DNA of 64,000 nucleotides. Origin: Escallonia rubra (taxonomy: Eukaryota > Streptophyta > Magnoliopsida > Escalloniales > Escalloniaceae). Positions 59,393 to 64,000 of the stretch are shown here, one piece after another. The stretch covers positions 186,001 through 250,000 of the forward strand of contig JAVXUO010001104.1 of NCBI GenBank assembly GCA_033065855.1, in the 5' to 3' direction. Both the position numbers and the translations under genes were made by a program. Every line of letters starts with the position of its first letter. Position 1 is the first letter of the stretch. A model generated the notes under the pieces. That model was not told where the DNA came from, made no database searches, and worked only from the letters and a program-made list of their open reading frames with translations.

Positions 59393-60720
59393 GGGCTAAT
59401 TACACTTATGTCCCTGAGGTTAGGGGGTAATTACACTCAAGGACACAAAGTTTCAAAATGTAACATTCTGTGACCAAAAATGTTTCAAATGTATCACCCG
59501 TGTCCATCCGTTAGGGTTCCATCCAAAAAATATACTGTTCATCATTTTGTATTTTAAAAATGACAATACTGCCCTTGTACAATATATCTTGAATAATTTT
59601 TATAAATTTTAAATTAGGATAACAAATCTTAATTCTTTAAGATTTTGAAACTCTAATTTGAAAATTAAGATTTTTAAATTAGAGTTTACAAACACTAATT
59701 CTCAAATTAATCCCTAATTTATGATCTTACATTCAGTTGCATGTCCATAAAATTCAACAATTTTCACCTTCCTGAGGTACTGATTGTAACATTTATAAAA
59801 TCTAACAATTTACAAAAGTAAATTTTTGCTGAATCGGTCGTCGGAAACACAGGCCATTTCGTTTACAGCACAACAGGTCCAGTGAAGAAGACGGCCGGAG
59901 GACGACCATCGTCGTCGACCAGATCTAACCCGCGGCAAACCAGGCCACGGTTAAGACCAACCTTCGACGCTGTGGCGTTGCGCGGGGTTGGTTGAGGCCA
60001 CGATTAAGATCTAACCCGTCGACCAGATCCACCGGTCGCCGGAGGACGACCATCGTCGCCGACCACATCGGAAAAAATGGTTCTAGAACGACACAAGCAG
60101 ATCTGGAATTTTACAACCACCACGACTTCGGGTTTCATCCTGTTTGACCACCACGGTTAAGACCAACCTCCGACGCTGCGGCGTTGCGACGGGGTTGGTT
60201 AAGGGAGGGGGTTGCGACGGGGTTGGGAGAGGTGGCTGCCGAATGGGTGGGCGAATGGAAGTCTTGGTGGCCAGGAAGAGGGAGGCAGATGGGGTGCGGC
60301 GCCAGGGAAGGGGAGGAAGAAGGGGCTGGTGGGTGACGGGGAAGGGGGAGGCAGGTGGGGTGCGGCGCCGGGGAAGGGGAGGAAGAAGGGGCTGGTGGGT
60401 GACGGGGAAGGGGGAGGCAGGTGGGGTGCGGCGCCGGGGAAGGGGAGGAAGAATGGGTGGGTGGGTGACGGGGAAGGGGGATGCAGATGGGGGGTGGGGG
60501 GTTAAGAGTAAAGTAAAGATGAAATAAAGTCTTTTTTTTAATGAAGTAATGGCATTAAAAAAAAATAAGGTTCTAACTCAGGGGCAATACAGTCTTTTCA
60601 TTAAAACCGTTAAGATTTTTAGGGTTCCGTTTGTCGATGGACATAAGTGTTACATTTTGAAACTTTGTGTCCTTGAGTGTAATTACCCCCAAACCTCAGG
60701 GACATAGGTGTAATTAGCCC
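59393..60720. mobile_element. Mutator-like non-autonomous element, GGGCTAATTACA family, copy 3, with its empty site in the other arm
   Basis: 1328 bp with ~72-bp inverted repeats (GGGCTAATTACACTTATGTC). It sits in an A-run: ten A before (59383-59392) and nine after (60721-60729). The other palindrome arm (near 62059-62068, complement) has the same site empty with ten A. This shows directly that insertion duplicated about nine bases. The interior is CG-rich with no transposase. Confidence 0.93.
60281..60480. repeat. 66-bp tandem repeat, three units
   Basis: Units start at 60281, 60347 and 60413 (GGAGGCAG(A/G)TGGGGTGCGG). Because 66 is a multiple of three, a frame through it encodes a repeated 22-residue Gly/Arg-rich segment, but there is no other evidence of a gene. 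Confidence 0.9.
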
Positions 60721-60993
60721 AAAAAAAAAGTTAATTTATTTCTAAACTTTGAATAACACGAAGAGCAAGAGCAATACCAACAAACCCTTTGACCAAAATA
60801 AAAAAAAGAAAAGGCAAGAAAAGGCAGAAAGCCCTAATTTTTAACAGTGTATGCAATGCCACACGTTTTCTTTCCAAGCACTCACCTGCCCTCTCATAAA
60901 CTCTCATAAAAGTAAAAGCAGATCATGAGTCATGACTCACCTAGCCACCTGCCCTCTCATAAAAGTAAAAGCAAAGCAGTGAAAGCACTCACC

Positions 60994-61823
60994 TGCAATC
61001 GTCCCGCACGCACAGTGCAGTAGTGCACTCTCTGAGTCTCCGTCTCTCCCACAGTCCCACGCCCACTGCTGCCGTCCCAACCAGTCAGCGACTCAGCCGT
61101 GGCCCGTGATTCTTTGACCCAGCCCCCAGGTGAGTCAAGCGACTCAAGCCAGTCAACGACCGGCGGGAGACGACTCACGACAACAGCCAAACGCCGATGG
61201 CTGCGCTCGGCCAGTTGGGCTTCGGCCTTCGAGTCTTCGACAGATTATGTTGCTTCGTCGTTCGTCCTTCCCAGCTGTGGCCTGTGAGCTGTTGCTAGTT
61301 GCTACTAAAACTTCTTCAGTAGTTCACTAGTTCAGTACTTCAGTTCTTCCCGTTCTTCGTCTCTCTCTGATTTGTAGGTATGTAAATATGTTTGTAATTT
61401 CTGTTAATTGGGTTGGAGAGGAATTTATATAGAGGAGAATTGAAGAAAGCAGATTCCTTTCACGAGCCTACAGTAATTCAATTTGTAGTTTTGCACTTTT
61501 GCACAATAATTGATTGTAATTTGTCCAAGTTCTTTACAATACTTGATCGGTGCTTGAGGAGTTGAAGATTTGAAGACAGAGGAGTCAGGGGATGCAGATC
61601 TCTCCAATAATTCTCGGAAGGAGACAAAACTCAAAAGTATCAGATATTCAGATTTCCTCCAGTAACGGTACGTAACGGTATTTATCGGCATTACGGTTCC
61701 GTAACGGCGATACGCCTGCATAATTAACTAGCACCGATATATCGGTACATATCGGTATCGGACCTCTGAAAAACCGTTACGAATCGACCGTTACGGTACA
61801 TATCGGCCGTTTTTTAAAACCCT
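60994..61823 (-). promoter_or_regulatory. 5' end of the hAT element: promoter, leader exon and subterminal repeats; spacer of the palindrome
   Basis: 830 bp that belong to the left element only and separate the two palindrome arms. 61665-61800 is packed with GTAACGGTA and TATCGGTA words. A leader exon probably ends at 60994 (GATTGCAG, then GTGAGT). No separate gene is seen. Confidence 0.6.
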
Positions 61824-64000
61824 GGTGAGTGCTTTCACTGCTTTGCTTTTACTTTTATGAGAGGGCAGGTGGCTAGGTGAGTCATGACTCATGATCTGCT
61901 TTTACTTTTATGAGAGTTTATGAGAGGGCAGGTGAGTGCTTGGAAAGAAAACGTGTGGCATTGCATACACTGTTAAAAATTAGGGCTTTCTGCCTTTTCT
62001 TTTTTTTATTTTGGTCAAAGGGTTTGTTGGTATTGCTCTTGCTCTTCGTGTTATTCAAAGTTTAGAAATAAATTAACTTTTTTTTTTCAACCAGAAACGT
62101 TTTTTATTAGTATCCGTATATGTATGTTATGATATTTTCTTTGTGGGGTGAGAGTGAGTCTTCAATTCAAAGTCTTTCAAAGTGTTTCAATTCAAGTCCT
62201 TCAATTAAAGTTAGTCAAAATGTCAAAGTCAAACTCTCTTATTTGTTTATTATTATGATTTATGACTTATCAAGTTTATATTAGATTATTTAGATATTTA
62301 GAATTTAGTACTTTTGTTTATTGTTTTTCACTTACTTGCTTTTGGAATTATGTATATGCTTATAACTTGAGGTTTTAAATTCAAAAACTTATTTTAATTG
62401 GTAATACTTAATAAACTTTTACCATCAATTGTAGATTAAATAAACTTTAACGATTTATAGTTTATGCTTTATTTTTGTGCAAATTTAATTTAAATACAAT
62501 GTTTTTATGTTTTAGTATTTCATTATAGTTTTAAAATTGCAAGGTATCAAAATTTTATTTATTCAAGATTCAAAATGCCACGTCAAAGTGCGGTAGAGAA
62601 TGAGGCTCCTAGTAGTGATATTGGCTGGAAGTTTGCCGATGCGGTGTCAAATAATAGGCATAAATTGGTTTGCAAGTTTTGTGGAAAGGTGATAAGTGGC
62701 GGTATTACTCGATTGAAGCAGCATCTTGCTCATCTAAAAGGACAAGTTTCAAGTTGTCCTGCTGTTAGCGGTGAAGTTAGAGTAGAAATGATGAACCTTC
62801 TTCAAGGTTATAAAAAATCGCAAATAGATAAGGAGAAAATGAAAGAAGAAGTGGTGCAACATATTAGAGAAATTGAGCGTGATACCGATAGTGATGAAGA
62901 TGACTGTCGTGTTGTTTCTAGTGATGATTCAGATCAAGAGATGACAATGGCACGGAGGGAGTCCATGAGAGAACAAAGAGAGTTTGAGGAACGACAAAGG
63001 TTTAGATCAAGTTCAGGAAAGCGATATGATGTAGGAGGGAGTAGTGGGTCTCGACCTCGTTTACCTAAACGATCTTCTAGCATGCGTGAGTCTGCTAGTG
63101 AAAATAGGTGGGTTGATCTAACTACACCAGAATCAAGATTGCAAAACGTGGATGTTGATCTTCATCGATATAAAGGCTCTAAGCAGACTAAGATCAGCAC
63201 ATCAGTTATGAAAGGTCTGAGAAAGAAGTTGGGCATAGCAGTTAGCCAATTTGTTATATTTGGCCGACATTCAATTAACTCTGTAACAAGTCCTTGGTTT
63301 GAGCCGATGTTGGATGTTGCAAGAGAGGTAGGAAAAGGAGTGAAGCTTCCCACTCCTCATGAGGTCAGTGAAGTTTATTTGCCTAGGGAATTTGAAGCTT
63401 TAAAGAAGTGGATTGAATCTCATCGATCTATTTGGCAAGAGAGGGGTGTAACACTCATGTGTGATGGATGGTCGAGTGGTACCAGAAGACATTTAATGAA
63501 TTTTCTAGTTTATAGCACTCGAGGTACAATCTTTCACAAATCTATTGATATTACAAATGTTCCGAGTAGGACCGGAGATTATTACTTTGGAATCATGGAC
63601 AAGGTCGTTGATGAGATTGGGGAGCAGTATATTGTTCAAGTTGTAACGGACAATGAAGCTGCTATAAAAGCCGGTGGCAAGAAGCTTATGGAGAAGCGGC
63701 CAAATTTATATTGGACTGCATGTGCTGGTCATTGCCTTGACCTCATTCTGGAAGATATTGGCAAGAAAAAAATTGTTGGAGAGGTGCTAGGAAAAGCAAT
63801 GGAGATCACCAGGTTCATTTATAACTTTGACTGGGTGATTGATTACATGAAAACCTACACCAATGGCAGAGAGTTTCTACGTCCTGCAATCACACGTTTT
63901 GCTACGAATTTTATTACTTTGGAAACCATTTGCAGATTTAGGGGGCCTTTGGAAGATATGTTTAGGTCTAGTGAGTGGAATGCACGTAAATATTCAAAAT
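61824..64000 (+). repeat. Right arm of a head-to-head palindrome: inverted second hAT copy, runs off the window
   Basis: From GGTGAGTGCTTTCACTGC onward it is the reverse complement of 60993 down to about 57470, once the insertion at 59393-60720 is left out. I estimate about 98% identity by eye; there is at least one 10-bp length difference (a TTGCCTTTTC unit near 62000). The copy lacks the 830-bp 5' end of the element and directly abuts the terminal repeat of the left element. Confidence 0.95.
62575..64000 (+). CDS. Second hAT transposase copy, N-terminal 475 codons, open to the window end
   Basis: Starts MPRQSAVENEAPSSDIGWKF and stays open to 64000, within what is exon 1 of the left copy. 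The BED finger, D297-equivalent (TLMCDGWSSG), D359-equivalent (VVTDNEAA) and CxxH are present (the latter reads ACAGHC where the left copy has ACAAHC). Only a handful of residues differ. The copy lacks its own 5' promoter region and terminal repeat, so it may be silent or could use read-through from elsewhere. Whether its 3' part is intact cannot be seen. Confidence 0.9.
   Translation, partial: MPRQSAVENEAPSSDIGWKFADAVSNNRHKLVCKFCGKVISGGITRLKQHLAHLKGQVSSCPAVSGEVRVEMMNLLQGYKKSQIDKEKMKEEVVQHIREIERDTDSDEDDCRVVSSDDSDQEMTMARRESMREQREFEERQRFRSSSGKRYDVGGSSGSRPRLPKRSSSMRESASENRWVDLTTPESRLQNVDVDLHRYKGSKQTKISTSVMKGLRKKLGIAVSQFVIFGRHSINSVTSPWFEPMLDVAREVGKGVKLPTPHEVSEVYLPREFEALKKWIESHRSIWQERGVTLMCDGWSSGTRRHLMNFLVYSTRGTIFHKSIDITNVPSRTGDYYFGIMDKVVDEIGEQYIVQVVTDNEAAIKAGGKKLMEKRPNLYWTACAGHCLDLILEDIGKKKIVGEVLGKAMEITRFIYNFDWVIDYMKTYTNGREFLRPAITRFATNFITLETICRFRGPLEDMFRSSEWNARKYSK

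Larger units (their letters stand above)
55170..61824 (-). mobile_element. Large hAT transposon, apparently intact, carrying a Mutator-like insertion
   Basis: The ends are inverted repeats: CATGGTTTTAAA at 55170 and, as the complement at 61824, CAGGGTTTTAAA. Both ends carry subterminal repeats of GTAACGGT and TATCGG (about 55190-55270 and 61665-61800), the usual transposase-binding arrangement. The element encodes a whole transposase on the minus strand. The bases flanking the left end (GTGCAGAG) and right end (GTGAGTGC) do not match, because the right end abuts an inverted copy of the element's own interior rather than original host DNA. Length is 6.65 kb, of which 1.34 kb is the insertion at 59393-60720. 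Confidence 0.8.

Noticed and set aside
60144-60527. A 127-codon Gly/Arg-rich frame
   Set aside because: It is produced by the 66-bp repeat in a non-autonomous element; all frames of the repeat are similarly open.
61824-64000. The palindrome as a pure assembly fold-back error
   Set aside because: The arms differ by substitutions, a 10-bp length change and a 1.3-kb insertion, so it is not a simple copy of one read; still worth confirming with long reads.

Overview
This is nuclear DNA from a flowering plant, most likely a eudicot. The evidence is intron-bearing plant genes (a spliceosomal SmG protein, a CRIB-type ROP GTPase-activating protein, the start of the chloroplast SRP54 gene), two nuclear tRNA genes, and a transposon complement typical of plants. 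Genes are sparse and transposons dense, so this is a repeat-rich stretch of a medium to large genome. I cannot name the species.

Layout. 0-7.7 kb: a frameshifted DD39D mariner transposase (+), then a three-exon BED/DUF659/hAT gene (-) whose frame is whole but whose second catalytic Asp is replaced. 10-13.6 kb: two Mutator-like non-autonomous elements with long terminal inverted repeats, one with a perfect 9-bp target duplication. 15.2-16.5 kb: tRNA-Pro(CGG), a tandem block ending in TA microsatellites, and a small palindromic element sitting inside one of those microsatellites. 17.1-24.0 kb: a non-coding LTR element with 419-bp LTRs and an array of seventeen 73-bp units. 25.5-26.8 kb: a 5'-truncated L1-type LINE. 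About 27.1-34.6 kb: a probable Helitron with a hairpin and CTAG at its 3' end, holding an RPA70-like gene remnant, a LINE endonuclease fragment, one end of a CACTA element, and a second, larger palindromic element again inside a TA microsatellite.

The host gene island runs from about 39.4 to 53.7 kb: SmG (4 exons, +), ROPGAP (5 exons, +), tRNA-Lys(CTT) (-) and the first two exons of cpSRP54 (+). Between them lie a Mutator-like element, a Tourist-like MITE with a perfect 37-bp-stem hairpin, and a tRNA-derived SINE with an 18-bp target duplication. No later cpSRP54 exon is visible. Instead, the next 8.8 kb hold a large hAT element with an apparently intact four-exon transposase gene (-), facing a near-identical inverted copy that runs off the end of the window.

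The two hAT arms form a palindrome of more than 2 kb per arm. One arm carries a 1.33-kb Mutator-like insertion and the other keeps the empty site, which shows directly that this family duplicates about 9 bp. The most unusual items are this palindrome inside or at the end of the cpSRP54 gene, the pair of microsatellite-resident palindromic elements, and the hAT gene with an intact frame but a missing catalytic residue.
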